From NCBI GenBank assembly GCA_013178165.1, contig JABLXG010000009.1:22520-86519 (forward strand): a stretch of 64,000 bases of DNA, written 5' to 3'. A program made the position numbers and the translations under genes. Shown piece by piece: positions 44,016-52,555 of the stretch. The stretch's first letter is position 1. Every line of letters begins with the position of its first letter. This DNA comes from Anaerolineae bacterium (GTDB taxonomy: Bacteria > Chloroflexota > Anaerolineae > Aggregatilineales > Ch27). A model generated the notes under the pieces. It searched no databases. It saw only the letters and a list, made by a program, of their open reading frames with translations, and was not told where the DNA came from.

Positions 44016-45487
44016 GCGCTGTTGTCGGGCGAATCTGGGCGCTGACGGGGTCAATCCTGCTTTTGTTGATAGCAGGTCTCGCCGGCGTAGCTGTCGCACT
44101 GCTGCCGCTGCAATCAGCAATTCTGTTGCTGGGGCTGATCAGCCTGGCGGTACTGGTATTCATAGAGCCAATTGGTGCAGTGGTATTGCTGCTGATTACC
44201 GCCCCTCTGAAAGCATTGATCGAGACTGAAGCGCCCGCCTCATTGCCAGGCGATATCGGACAACTGGCGTTAATTGGGCTGTTGCTTGTCTGGGTTGTCA
44301 CGCGCGTAGCGTCAGGACAAGAACTCCGCCTGCCTCTGAGTAAGGTTCAGGTACCTGTTGCGTTATTTGTTGGTGCTGCGGCACTGAGCATCCCTGGCGC
44401 TGTAGCGCCTGGTAACGCCCTCGCCGAAGCATCTAAGTGGGTAGCGATCTTGCTCCTGATCTCGTTGTGTCTGGACCTGTTCAGGCGGGATAACGCAGGC
44501 TGGCTCGTCTGCGCTATGGTGCTCACTGGAGGTGTGCAGGCACTTGTCGGCCTGTACGAGTTCTTCGGCGGATCAGGTGTCGAGCATCTGCGAATTCTGG
44601 ACGATACACACTTTCGGGCGTTTGGCACGTTTGGCCAGCCCAACCCCTTCGGTGCTTTTATGGGCATCACGCTGGCCATGGCCGCCGGGGCGGCCCTGGG
44701 ATACCTGTTTGAACTACGGCGTGTCTTCCAGTATCGGCAGGGATTTAAGAAAGTCGCCCCCCTTCACGTGTTTGGGTTTACCTTCTATGCAGCGACGGCT
44801 GCCCTGATTCTGGCCGGTCTGCTGGCTTCCTGGAGCCGTGGCGCATGGATGGGTTTTGTGGTTTCCGCCGGTGTGATGGTGTTCTTTATACCACGCTCAT
44901 TGATCAGGAGCGTTCTGCTCGTCGCCATCCTTGTCCCGCTTACTGTCATAGCCTGGTCAAACGGTTGGATACCGGAATCCATCAGCGGCCGGCTGATTGG
45001 ATTCTCCGAGGAACTGGTGACTGTGACGGATGTGCGCGGTGTTGAGTTGACTGATAGCAACTATGCTGTCACGGAGCGTATAGCTCACTGGCAGTCAGCG
45101 CTGGAGATGGCCCGTGAACATCCTTGGCTAGGCGTTGGATTCGATAACTACGAGCAGGCGTATTTCGCGTACGCCCTGATGGAGTGGCAGAATCCGCTCG
45201 GCCATGCCCATAACTATTACCTGAACCTGCTCGCAGAAACCGGCATTATCGGCCTGAGTGCTTACCTGCTGGCCTGGGTAGCTATCTTTGCGCTCACTAT
45301 CAGGCAGTGGCGTCGCAGCTACGGAATTGAGCGGGGGTGGTGTGTAGGCTTGCTGGGGGTGTGGACATATATCGCCGTGCATAGCCTTGTTGATAAGCTC
45401 TATGTCAACAACATATTCCTCCATGTTGGTTGCCTGCTGGGATTGCTGGCAGTACTGTGGTCATTGAACAATCAGGTGGAAGCGTGA
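44012..45487 (+). CDS. O-antigen ligase/polymerase family membrane protein
   Basis: A 491-residue protein with about 10-12 transmembrane helices. The Wzy_C/O-antigen ligase signature region is seen: '[21 protein letters not shown]' (split), '[13 protein letters not shown]' with the SRGAW motif, and the extracytoplasmic loop ending '[18 protein letters not shown]' with its conserved His. These enzymes transfer or polymerise undecaprenyl-linked glycans. The start is GTG 44012, overlapping the stop of the SDR gene (GTGA). It is the second such enzyme in 6 kb. Confidence 0.92.
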   Translation: MSAVVGRIWALTGSILLLLIAGLAGVAVALLPLQSAILLLGLISLAVLVFIEPIGAVVLLLITAPLKALIETEAPASLPGDIGQLALIGLLLVWVVTRVASGQELRLPLSKVQVPVALFVGAAALSIPGAVAPGNALAEASKWVAILLLISLCLDLFRRDNAGWLVCAMVLTGGVQALVGLYEFFGGSGVEHLRILDDTHFRAFGTFGQPNPFGAFMGITLAMAAGAALGYLFELRRVFQYRQGFKKVAPLHVFGFTFYAATAALILAGLLASWSRGAWMGFVVSAGVMVFFIPRSLIRSVLLVAILVPLTVIAWSNGWIPESISGRLIGFSEELVTVTDVRGVELTDSNYAVTERIAHWQSALEMAREHPWLGVGFDNYEQAYFAYALMEWQNPLGHAHNYYLNLLAETGIIGLSAYLLAWVAIFALTIRQWRRSYGIERGWCVGLLGVWTYIAVHSLVDKLYVNNIFLHVGCLLGLLAVLWSLNNQVEA

Positions 45488-45493
45488 AATAGC

Positions 45494-46036
45494 ATGAGTC
45501 TTCCCTCCCCCAATGCAGCGATCCGCGCTGTAAGCACGCGCTTTGGCGGCCGTAAAGCCAGAGAGCTGGAGCGATTCATCAAGTTCTTCATCGTCGGAGC
45601 CATTGGCTTCGTCGTGGACTTTGGGACGCTGAATCTGCTCCAGTTGACCCTGCTCCGACCCTCTGATGACGCGTCGTTGCCGGTCATGCTGGCGACGAGC
45701 ATTGCCTTCACGGCGGCTATCACCAGCAATTTCATCTGGAATCGCTTCTGGACTTACCCCGATTCCCGTTCTCGACCGGTGTTGCGCCAGCTTGTGCAGT
45801 TCTTTCTGGTCAATATTGCGGGCTGGCTGTTCCGCTTGGGGATCGTGGCGATCGCATATTTCCCTTTTGGGGCGGCGGCAGCGGGTGCTGTCAATACCCT
45901 GGCGCCGGGTACAATCACCGACTTGGCCCTGCAGAATCAACTGGGCACCAATCTGGCACAGGCGTTGGCCGTATTCCTGGTGATGTTCTGGAACTTCTTC
46001 GTCAACCGCTACTGGACGTATAATGACGTTACGTAA
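45494..46036 (+). CDS. GtrA-family membrane protein
   Basis: A 180-residue protein with four predicted transmembrane helices. The GtrA fold is seen from 'ERFIKFFIVGAIGFVVDFG' onward, with 'ITSNFIWNRFWTYPD' and near the end 'FWNFFVNRYWTYNDV'. GtrA proteins are proposed to flip or help transport polyprenyl-phosphate sugars used in surface glycan modification. It begins 6 nt after the ligase stop, clearly in the same operon. Confidence 0.94.
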   Translation: MSLPSPNAAIRAVSTRFGGRKARELERFIKFFIVGAIGFVVDFGTLNLLQLTLLRPSDDASLPVMLATSIAFTAAITSNFIWNRFWTYPDSRSRPVLRQLVQFFLVNIAGWLFRLGIVAIAYFPFGAAAAGAVNTLAPGTITDLALQNQLGTNLAQALAVFLVMFWNFFVNRYWTYNDVT

Positions 46037-46073
46037 CAGCGTTGTTGGCAGTAGCGAGTGATAGGGAACGCCC

Positions 46074-46445
46074 GTGAGCAGAGAGATCCTGGTAGTTGAT
46101 GATGATCCGCTGCTCTGCAGGTTGTTTGCCACGACGCTGGAAAAGCACGGCTACACTGCCCACATTGCCTACTCAGGGCCTAGTGCACTGGAATTCCTGA
46201 AGGCTCAGCCGGTAGACCTTGTTGTTCTGGATATCATGATGGCCGACATGGATGGTGTTGATGTTATCGCGCAGATTCGCCGGAATCCAGCTTACTTGCG
46301 TCTGCCGATCGTCGTGCTTTCAGCGCGAGCGGATTTCGCTAGCCGGCAACGAGGTCTGATAGCGGGCGCTACCGACTATCTCGTCAAACCCATCACGCCG
46401 GACGATCTGCTCATCTATCTCCAGCGCTTGTGGCCCGAAGATTGA
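46074..46445 (+). CDS. Receiver-only response regulator
   Basis: A 123-residue CheY-like receiver with no output domain. The acidic pocket is in 'ILVVDDDPLL', the phospho-acceptor is Asp53 in 'VVLDIMM', the Thr/Ser position is in 'IVVLSA' and the Lys in 'YLVKPI'. The start is GTG 46074. It lies 37 nt after the GtrA gene and only 6 nt before the glycosyltransferase, so it may control that machinery by protein contact. Its kinase is not adjacent; the window encodes two orphan kinases (7431 and 21014). Confidence 0.93.
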   Translation: MSREILVVDDDPLLCRLFATTLEKHGYTAHIAYSGPSALEFLKAQPVDLVVLDIMMADMDGVDVIAQIRRNPAYLRLPIVVLSARADFASRQRGLIAGATDYLVKPITPDDLLIYLQRLWPED

Positions 46446-46451
46446 TCCCCC

Positions 46452-47600
46452 ATGGCTGTGATCGGCATTGACTATACCCCTGCCTATGATCAGGGAGGCG
46501 GCATCGGGCGTTACGTTCGCGAGCTGGTAGCCAGCCTGGCGGATGTAGACGGTACAACAGATTACCGGCTGTTTGTCGCAGGAGTCCATGCGGCGCATCC
46601 CCTGCCCCCTATCCCCGGACACAATTTCCGCTGGTGTCCCACACGGATTTCCCCGCCCTGGCTTGCTCGCCTCTGGCATCGCGCACGCATTCCCTGGCCG
46701 GTGGAAGGCTGGACAGGGGACATAGATCTGTTTCATGCAACTGATTTCGTGCTGCCACCTACTCACAGCCGAACGCGAACGCTCCTGACAGTGCATGATC
46801 TATCATTCGTGCACCTCCCCGAAGCCACAAGTCCAGCGCTCAAGCGATATCTGGATCGGGTAGTACCGCGATCGGTCAACCGGGCAGACCACATCCTGGC
46901 GGATTCCCAGGCAACCAAAGATGACCTGGTGGAGCTTTATCAAACACCGTCGGAGAAAATAACCGTCCTGCTGAGTGGCGTGAGCCGCGCCTTCCGCCGC
47001 ATAACTGACCAACAGCTTCTGCAGGCAACTCTGGGCAAATACGGTCTGGGCGGCTGGCCTTTTCTATTTACCGTTGGGACAGTGCAACCGCGTAAGAACT
47101 ATGTGAGGTTGTTCGAGGCATTGGCGCACGTACGTGCGCAGTTTCCCGACCTGCATCTGGTTATTGCTGGCGGTCGCGGCTGGCTGGACGACCCTATCTA
47201 TGAGGCGATCAGCCGTCTGGGGCTTGACTCAGCGATCCACCTGATCGGCTTTGTCCAGGATAACGACCTGCCTGCCTTGTATAGCGCCGCGGTGGCAGTG
47301 CCGTATGTCTCATTGTACGAGGGCTTCGGACTGCCCGTTCTGGAAGCGATGGCCTGTGGTACGCCTGTTATTGCCTCAAGGGTGTCGTCGATTCCTGAAG
47401 TCGCCGGGGACGCGGCCTTGCTGGTTGATCCTCTGAGTGTAGAAGCCATTGCAGATGCCATCAAGCAGCTTATAGCTTCACCGGCCCTAGCTGTCCGGCT
47501 GGTTGAAAGCGGATACGTGCAGGCAGCCCGCTTTACCTGGGAACGAGCCGCGATCCAGCTTGTGGAGGTATATGCATCTCTGCTGGAGGGTCGGCCCTGA
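46452..47600 (+). CDS. GT4-family glycosyltransferase
   Basis: A 382-residue GT-B retaining glycosyltransferase. The N-terminal acceptor domain opens with 'GIDYTPAYDQGGGIGRYVREL'-type sequence (Gly-rich loop split here), and the C-terminal Glycos_transf_1 domain has 'FTVGTVQPRKNYVRLFEAL' and the E-x7-E motif 'SLYEGFGLPVLEAMACGTPVI' (split). It would transfer a sugar from a nucleotide donor to a lipid-linked acceptor at the cytoplasmic face. The donor is unknown. It is the last gene of the polysaccharide block. Confidence 0.94.
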   Translation: MAVIGIDYTPAYDQGGGIGRYVRELVASLADVDGTTDYRLFVAGVHAAHPLPPIPGHNFRWCPTRISPPWLARLWHRARIPWPVEGWTGDIDLFHATDFVLPPTHSRTRTLLTVHDLSFVHLPEATSPALKRYLDRVVPRSVNRADHILADSQATKDDLVELYQTPSEKITVLLSGVSRAFRRITDQQLLQATLGKYGLGGWPFLFTVGTVQPRKNYVRLFEALAHVRAQFPDLHLVIAGGRGWLDDPIYEAISRLGLDSAIHLIGFVQDNDLPALYSAAVAVPYVSLYEGFGLPVLEAMACGTPVIASRVSSIPEVAGDAALLVDPLSVEAIADAIKQLIASPALAVRLVESGYVQAARFTWERAAIQLVEVYASLLEGRP

Positions 47601-47621
47601 AAATGTTGTCGGTCGCGCGAG

Positions 47622-47630
47622 TGCTATAAT
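47622..47630 (+). promoter_or_regulatory. Extended -10 promoter of the thioesterase gene
   Basis: TG-C-TATAAT is a perfect extended -10 element, 38 nt before the thioesterase ATG. A TTGTCG at 47606-47611 is too close to act as a normal -35 (13 nt), as often tolerated with an extended -10. Confidence 0.6.
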
Positions 47631-47668
47631 CCAGCACAACGACCGTATAGGCGGAAGCGAGAAAAGTC

Positions 47669-48139
47669 ATGGAAGGCCGGACAATTGCAGAGTCCCGCGT
47701 GACTCTCGGTTTGATGATGGGGCCTGATAACGCCAATGCACTGGGCAACGTGCACGGCGGTGTGATCATGAAGTATGCGGACGAGGCAGGCGCTGTGGCG
47801 GCGATGCGCCATGCCCGCCGTCCAGTTGTCACCGTAGCAATCGACTCGCTAACTTTCCTGGAGCCGATCACGGTCGGCCATCTGGTCACCTTTCAAGCGG
47901 AACTGACTTATGCAGGCCGGACGTCGATGGAGGTACGGGTGCTGGTTGACGCGGAAGATCCGATCACGGGAAGACGCACCAGAACTAATATGGCTTACCT
48001 GGTCTACGTGGCAATCGATGAGAATCATCGTCCATATCCTGTTCCCGCTCTGATTCCAGAGACGCCGGAAGAAATGCAGCGGTTCGAAGAAGCGCGATTG
48101 CGTCAGCAGCGTCGCAAGCAGGAACGAGCGGAGAAATAA
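47669..48139 (+). CDS. Acyl-CoA thioesterase, hotdog fold (YciA/BFIT type)
   Basis: A 156-residue hotdog-fold thioesterase that hydrolyses acyl-CoA. The family signature is 'NVHGGVIMKYADEAGAVAA', including the Asp/Glu catalytic residue on the hot-dog helix. It is followed by 'VTVAIDSLTFLEPITVGHLV' and 'RRTRTNMAYLVYVA'. The C-terminus is a basic, Arg/Gln-rich tail. It begins a new transcript, and bchI follows four bases after its stop. Confidence 0.93.
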   Translation: MEGRTIAESRVTLGLMMGPDNANALGNVHGGVIMKYADEAGAVAAMRHARRPVVTVAIDSLTFLEPITVGHLVTFQAELTYAGRTSMEVRVLVDAEDPITGRRTRTNMAYLVYVAIDENHRPYPVPALIPETPEEMQRFEEARLRQQRRKQERAEK

Positions 48140-48143
48140 CGCT

Positions 48144-49316
48144 ATGGGCAACACATCGTCGCGATCAGAAAACACTGGTCCTTCATCAGCTTTGCTACGC
48201 ATCCTGACCGAAGCTGGGGCGCGCTACACAAGCGAGCCAATCCCTGATATCGGACTGGCAGAACATCTGCCGTTCCCCTTTCTGGCGATTGTCAACCAGA
48301 TTGAGATGCGCATGGCGCTGTTGCTGGCAGTGATCAATCCTGCTGTTGGCGGCGTGTTGCTCATCGGCCCGCGGGGGACAGGCAAGACTACCTGTGTGCG
48401 CAGCCTGACCGGCATTCTACCTGACATCTTGGTAAGCACCTGTCCTGAGGGGTGCATGCCTGAAGATTACGAGCGTCTTGGTGAAGCAGGTGTTTGTCCC
48501 CTCTGCGCGCAAAAACTGGCAGCCGGTGAATCCATCACCCGCCTTGAACCAGTCCGCCTGGTTGAGTTACCTCTAAATGCCCGGTTGGAGGATGTTGTGG
48601 GCGGCATCAATGAGCGCGTCGCCATCCAGCAAAATCGCATCAAGCTGGAACGTGGCATACTGTCGCGGGCCGATCAAAACCTGTTGTATATCGATGAAGT
48701 AAATCTGCTTGACGACATCATCGTCGACGCGATTCTGGACGCGGCAGCGCAGGGAAGCTATACAGTGCGCCGGGGAGCAATGGTCGGAACATACCGGTCG
48801 CGGTTTGTGTTGATTGGCTCAATGAATCCAGAGGAGGGACGCCTGCGTCCGCAGATCATGGACCGGTTTGGCTTGCGGGTGACCGTTCGTGGATTGACTG
48901 ATGATAACGAAAGGATCGAAGTCTACGAACGGGTCCGCCGTTACCGGGCTAACCCGCGTCGCTTCATCGCCGAATGGGCCGCCGCAACGGACGAAATGCG
49001 GGAGGAAGTCATGGCAGCACGGGAGTTGCTGCGCGAAGTGACACTGGCCAAGGATGCCCAGAGTGCTGGCCTGGAACTGGTGCGCAAACTACAGCTGGAT
49101 TCCCACCGCGCGGAATACACGATGTTTGAGGCGGCACGCGCCCACGCCGCGGCAGATGGCCGCATTGTGGCTGAGGTACAGGATGTCCGTGCCGTGGCGC
49201 CGCTGGCGTTGCGCCAGCGGCGAAGCCAGTTCATGGTGGACTTCTTTGACCGTCAGGCTGCCGAGGATGAGGCTATTCAGGAACACCTGAACGCCATCAT
49301 TGGCAGGCAGGAATAA
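48144..49316 (+). CDS. BchI/ChlI-like AAA+ ATPase (magnesium chelatase subunit I type)
   Basis: A 390-residue AAA+ ATPase close to the I subunit of magnesium chelatase. Walker A is 'GPRGTGKTT', followed by the insert with 'TCPEGCMPEDYERL' and 'GVCPLCAQKL', which contains two CxxxC/CxxC-type Cys pairs found in many BchI. Walker B is 'LLYIDEVNLL', and the sensor/Arg region is 'GSMNPEEGRLRPQIMDRFG'. The D and H subunits needed for chelation are not in the window, and no pigment genes surround it. It may serve another chelatase or a MoxR-like role with a vWA partner. A membrane protein gene follows. Confidence 0.9.
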   Translation: MGNTSSRSENTGPSSALLRILTEAGARYTSEPIPDIGLAEHLPFPFLAIVNQIEMRMALLLAVINPAVGGVLLIGPRGTGKTTCVRSLTGILPDILVSTCPEGCMPEDYERLGEAGVCPLCAQKLAAGESITRLEPVRLVELPLNARLEDVVGGINERVAIQQNRIKLERGILSRADQNLLYIDEVNLLDDIIVDAILDAAAQGSYTVRRGAMVGTYRSRFVLIGSMNPEEGRLRPQIMDRFGLRVTVRGLTDDNERIEVYERVRRYRANPRRFIAEWAAATDEMREEVMAARELLREVTLAKDAQSAGLELVRKLQLDSHRAEYTMFEAARAHAAADGRIVAEVQDVRAVAPLALRQRRSQFMVDFFDRQAAEDEAIQEHLNAIIGRQE

Positions 49317-49330
49317 GGCGCGAGCGGCCG

Positions 49331-49969
49331 ATGAGAGAGCGTCATTGCGCTATGGACTGGCTTTGCCTGGGATCGCAATTGCTGGCCGTTGTAGCCTGTT
49401 TTCTGCCCTGGCTATGGCATCCGGCAGCAGCGCTTTCACCACAGGTATTCGATCTGGCAGAGTGGACTTCGCTCGTGCCAGAAATCCGTAATAGGCCAGT
49501 AGCACTGCTACCATCGCTGCTCTTGCGTAGCAGTGTTGCCCTGCTGGCCGTAGCCATCTGGCTGGCAGCAGTTGGCCGGCAGGATCACCATCAGGTTACC
49601 TGCATCCAGGGTGCGATTGCCGTCTGCCTCACCTTGATGCTCCTGCCCCCTGCCGACTTTTTCCTGACGGCGCAGGAGGACCCAAACTACCGTCAGCAAT
49701 TCTGGATCGCCCTGGTCGCCGTCGGAATCATGGTCGCAGCAATTGTGTCGCGGCCTCGTCTGGCCGCCTGGATTCCACGGCTGGCTGCAGTGGCCCTGTT
49801 TCTCGGCGCAGCCTGTGCGATTGCCGGACTCATCGCAAGCGCACCGCTGACTACAACACTTGGGGTCTCGATGAGGCTTGGCGCTGGCATCTTCCTGTAC
49901 GTGCTGGGGGCGCTTGCGTCAGGCGCCTGCCTGATCCGGCTGTCACTCCGCCAAGAAACTGTCACCTGA
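49331..49969 (+). CDS. Multi-pass membrane protein of unknown function
   Basis: A 212-residue protein with about six hydrophobic helices ('LLAVVACFLPWLW', 'SSVALLAVAIWLAAV', 'IQGAIAVCLTLMLLPP', 'WIALVAVGIMVAAIV', 'LAAVALFLGAACAIAGLIA', 'LGAGIFLYVLGALASGACL'). No conserved motif is recognised. It is 14 nt downstream of the BchI-like gene and probably co-transcribed, but a functional tie is only an inference. An alternative start is the ATG at 49352. Confidence 0.7.
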   Translation: MRERHCAMDWLCLGSQLLAVVACFLPWLWHPAAALSPQVFDLAEWTSLVPEIRNRPVALLPSLLLRSSVALLAVAIWLAAVGRQDHHQVTCIQGAIAVCLTLMLLPPADFFLTAQEDPNYRQQFWIALVAVGIMVAAIVSRPRLAAWIPRLAAVALFLGAACAIAGLIASAPLTTTLGVSMRLGAGIFLYVLGALASGACLIRLSLRQETVT

Positions 49970-49977
49970 AAACCGAA

Positions 49978-50003
49978 AAGCGGGCAGATTTCCCCGCCCG
50001 CTT
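49978..50003. terminator. Terminator between the membrane protein gene and acpP
   Basis: aagcgggc (49978-49985) and gcccgctt (49996-50003) form an 8-bp stem with a 10-nt loop. On the minus strand it is followed by ttcgg, extending the U-run from the stem; on the plus strand by ccctg. It serves the convergent acpP best and may act both ways. Confidence 0.75.
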
Positions 50004-50060
50004 CCCTGCCTGAGTTCAGTGTGTGCCGTGACGCGCCGATGGGCCTGAGAGCGGTTGATA

Positions 50061-50303
50061 TCAGTCAACCATGCGGCTGGAGATGTAGTCGATAGCTTCC
50101 CCAACGGTTGTGATTTTCTGTGCTTCCTCGTCGGAGATCTCGCCGCCGAACTCCTCCTCAAAGCCCATGATGAGTTCAACCAGATCTAGCGAATCGGCTT
50201 CAAGATCCTCACGGAAGCGGGCTTCCCGCACGACCTTCTCTTCGTCAACGCCCAGCAGATCGACGATGATGCCCTTGACGCGTTCTTCAACACTATCGGC
50301 CAT
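50061..50303 (-). CDS. acpP: Acyl carrier protein
   Basis: An 80-residue acidic carrier for fatty acid synthesis. The 4'-phosphopantetheine attachment Ser is in '[12 protein letters not shown]' (near residue 38), where the usual DSLD motif is intact. The N-terminus '[15 protein letters not shown]' and helix '[11 protein letters not shown]' fit AcpP. GGAGG precedes the ATG. It lies apart from fabF-plsX (13911-16231) and has its own promoter, divergent from the isoprenoid genes. Confidence 0.96.
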   Translation of the reverse strand: MADSVEERVKGIIVDLLGVDEEKVVREARFREDLEADSLDLVELIMGFEEEFGGEISDEEAQKITTVGEAIDYISSRMVD

Positions 50304-50341
50304 GAAGGTACCTCCGTTGTGTGTAACACTGTTCTGGTGTC

Positions 50342-50369
50342 ATTATACCCGCAATGCAGAGACACTCAA
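50342..50369 (-). promoter_or_regulatory. Promoter of acpP
   Basis: On the minus strand TTGAGT (50364-50369) and TATAAT (50342-50347) are 16 nt apart, about 40 nt before the acpP start. Confidence 0.75.
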
Positions 50370-50395
50370 GCCTCTAGCTTCAGAGAAAGGGGCTT

Positions 50396-50424
50396 TTGAC
50401 ACGGATCAGGCAAGCTGGTAGCAT
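50396..50424 (+). promoter_or_regulatory. Promoter of the isoprenoid gene pair
   Basis: A consensus TTGACA (50396-50401) and TAGCAT (50419-50424) are 17 nt apart, 37 nt before the fni start. It is divergent from the acpP promoter, with about 26 bp between the two -35 elements. Confidence 0.7.
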
Positions 50425-50460
50425 TTCTGGCTGCGAATACATAGCAAGGAACACCCGCCC

Positions 50461-51522
50461 ATGCCTGAAGTTGCGGATAGTCGGCTGACTTCCAGTCGCA
50501 AAGCGGATCATATCCGGATCAACCTCGAGGAAAATGTGCAATTTCCGCGCCTTACGACTGGCCTTGAGCGGTATCGTTTTCTACATCAGGCTGTACCAGA
50601 GCTGAACCTGACTGAGATCGATTTGCACACAGAATTTCTGGGAAAGCGTCTGGCAGCCCCTATCTTGATTTCGTCTATGACCGGTGGTACCGAGGAAGCC
50701 CACCGGATTAACCGAAATCTGGCGCTTGCGGCTCAGCAAATGGGCATTGCGATGGGGCTGGGGTCTCAGCGGGCAGCAATTGAGAATCCGTCTTTAGCCT
50801 GGACGTTTCAGGTGCGGGATGTTGCGCCGGATATTCTGCTGTTTGCGAATCTGGGGGCTGTGCAACTTAACTATGGTTATGGTGTGGAGCATTGCCAGCG
50901 AGCCGTTGACATGGTTGGGGCTGATGCGCTTATCCTACACCTCAATGTGCTACAGGAAGCCGTTCAGCCGGAAGGTGACGGTAACTTTGCCGGTCTTCTA
51001 GACAGGATTGAGCAGGTGTGTCGCGTGCTGCCTGTGCCGGTTATTGCTAAAGAAGTTGGCTGGGGGCTTTCTGAGGAGGCGGCGCGTCGGCTGATTGACG
51101 CGGGTGTCCACATTTTGGACGTCGCCGGCTCAGGGGGTACTTCATGGAGTGAAGTCGAGTATCATCGGGCGCCTAATGCATTTTATGCACAGGTTGCTGC
51201 GTGTTTTGCTGACTGGGGTATTCCCACCGCTGATAGCCTGATCTACGTCCGGGGGGTGGCGCCTGCAATACCTTTAATCGCCAGCGGCGGGTTGCGGGAT
51301 GGCGTTGACATTGCCAAGTGTCTGGCGCTTGGGGCTGACCTCGCCGGGTTGGCCGGCCCATTTCTGAAGGTGGCTGCTCAATCTGTTGAAGCTGTGCTGG
51401 AACTCATTGAACTGCTGGAGCGCCAGTTGCGTATCGCTATGCTGTGTGCTGGCGCTGGAGATATTGCATCGTTGAAGAAGGTATCTCTTGTGGTTCATTC
51501 CCCCTCCCCTCTGGAGGCGTGA
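50461..51522 (+). CDS. fni: Isopentenyl-diphosphate delta-isomerase, type 2 (FMN-dependent)
   Basis: Interconverts IPP and DMAPP using FMN and NADPH. The 353-residue TIM barrel shows '[14 protein letters not shown]' at the start, '[23 protein letters not shown]' (split), '[14 protein letters not shown]', '[12 protein letters not shown]', '[18 protein letters not shown]' and the FMN phosphate site '[21 protein letters not shown]' (split). Length is typical. Its stop overlaps the start of the prenyl synthase gene (TGATG), so the two are translated together. Confidence 0.97.
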   Translation: MPEVADSRLTSSRKADHIRINLEENVQFPRLTTGLERYRFLHQAVPELNLTEIDLHTEFLGKRLAAPILISSMTGGTEEAHRINRNLALAAQQMGIAMGLGSQRAAIENPSLAWTFQVRDVAPDILLFANLGAVQLNYGYGVEHCQRAVDMVGADALILHLNVLQEAVQPEGDGNFAGLLDRIEQVCRVLPVPVIAKEVGWGLSEEAARRLIDAGVHILDVAGSGGTSWSEVEYHRAPNAFYAQVAACFADWGIPTADSLIYVRGVAPAIPLIASGGLRDGVDIAKCLALGADLAGLAGPFLKVAAQSVEAVLELIELLERQLRIAMLCAGAGDIASLKKVSLVVHSPSPLEA

Positions 51523-52541
51523 TGGAAGATCGCTGGAAAGAACTAGCTGTTTATCGGGACGCGCTCAACCGTGAGATGCGTTCACTTGTGGGTCGTTTTG
51601 CGCCCGGACCGGCTGAGCTTGACCGTATGCTGTGTTACCACCTGGGCTGGGTGGATGAAGATGGGCATGCGGTTGAAGTGTATCCTGGTAAGCAGGTTCG
51701 TCCATTGCTGGTGTTGTTGAGTGCAGAGAGCGCTGGTGGTAAGTGGGAGCAGGCGCTTCCCGCAGCGGCTGCTATCGAGTTGCTGCACAACTTCTCATTG
51801 ATTCATGATGATATTGAGGATGGCAGCCCCCTGCGCCGTGGGCGTCCCTCGGTCTGGAAGTTATGGGGAGTTTCAAGCGCTATTAATGCTGGGGATGCCA
51901 TGTTTGCTCTATCTTATGCGGCGCTCTGGAGCCTGGTGGAGAGGGGGGTTCCTGAGTACCGGGTGTTGCAGGCTATGTCGCTGTTTGCGCGAACGGGCCT
52001 CGAATTGACCCGTGGTCAGCATCTGGATATGGCTTTTGAGCGTGTATCAGTTGTTTCTGTTGATGAGTACCTGGCAATGATTGGCGCGAAATCTGCGGCG
52101 TTGATTGCCGCCAGTGCGGAGATGGGGGCGCTTGTCTCCGGTGCGCCAGATAAAGTGGTGCAGCGCTATCGCGAGTTTGGGTATGCGCTGGGGGTCGCGT
52201 TTCAGATTAGGGATGATATTCTTGGAATCTGGGGGGAACAGCGTGTGACTGGTAAGTCGACGGTGACAGATATTGTGTCTAAGAAGAAGACATTGCCAGT
52301 GCTCTTTGGGCTTGAGGTGAGTTCTGAGTTGCGTGAGATCTATGCACAACCAGGGCTGTCTGACATGGATGTGGCGCGGTGTGTGCAGATTCTGGGTGAG
52401 TGTGGTGCACGAGAGTATGCGGTGAAGCTTGAGGAGCAGTATTTGGAGCGTGTTGGTGAAGTTGTTGGTAGTTTGGGTGGTGGAGGGGTGTCTGATGTGT
52501 TGCTGTGGTTGGTGGAGGCTTTGTTGGGGCGTGGTTTTTGA
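51522..52541 (+). CDS. Polyprenyl (geranylgeranyl-type) diphosphate synthase
   Basis: A 339-residue all-trans prenyl synthase that condenses IPP with allylic diphosphates. The first Asp-rich motif is in 'SLIHDDIEDGSPLRRGRPSV', reading DDIED, and the second is 'FQIRDDILGIWG', reading DDILG. Chain length (C15, C20 or longer) cannot be fixed by eye. The start ATG lies within the fni stop. The last 150-200 bases are strongly G/T-rich with very few C on the coding strand, unlike neighbouring genes. Products would feed quinones, carotenoids or undecaprenyl-type carriers. Confidence 0.94.
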   Translation: MEDRWKELAVYRDALNREMRSLVGRFAPGPAELDRMLCYHLGWVDEDGHAVEVYPGKQVRPLLVLLSAESAGGKWEQALPAAAAIELLHNFSLIHDDIEDGSPLRRGRPSVWKLWGVSSAINAGDAMFALSYAALWSLVERGVPEYRVLQAMSLFARTGLELTRGQHLDMAFERVSVVSVDEYLAMIGAKSAALIAASAEMGALVSGAPDKVVQRYREFGYALGVAFQIRDDILGIWGEQRVTGKSTVTDIVSKKKTLPVLFGLEVSSELREIYAQPGLSDMDVARCVQILGECGAREYAVKLEEQYLERVGEVVGSLGGGGVSDVLLWLVEALLGRGF

Positions 52542-52555
52542 GTTTGGGTATATGA

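Noticed and set aside
48144..49316. Evidence of a photosynthesis gene cluster
   Set aside because: Only a BchI-like gene is present; no bchD, bchH or reaction-centre genes were found.
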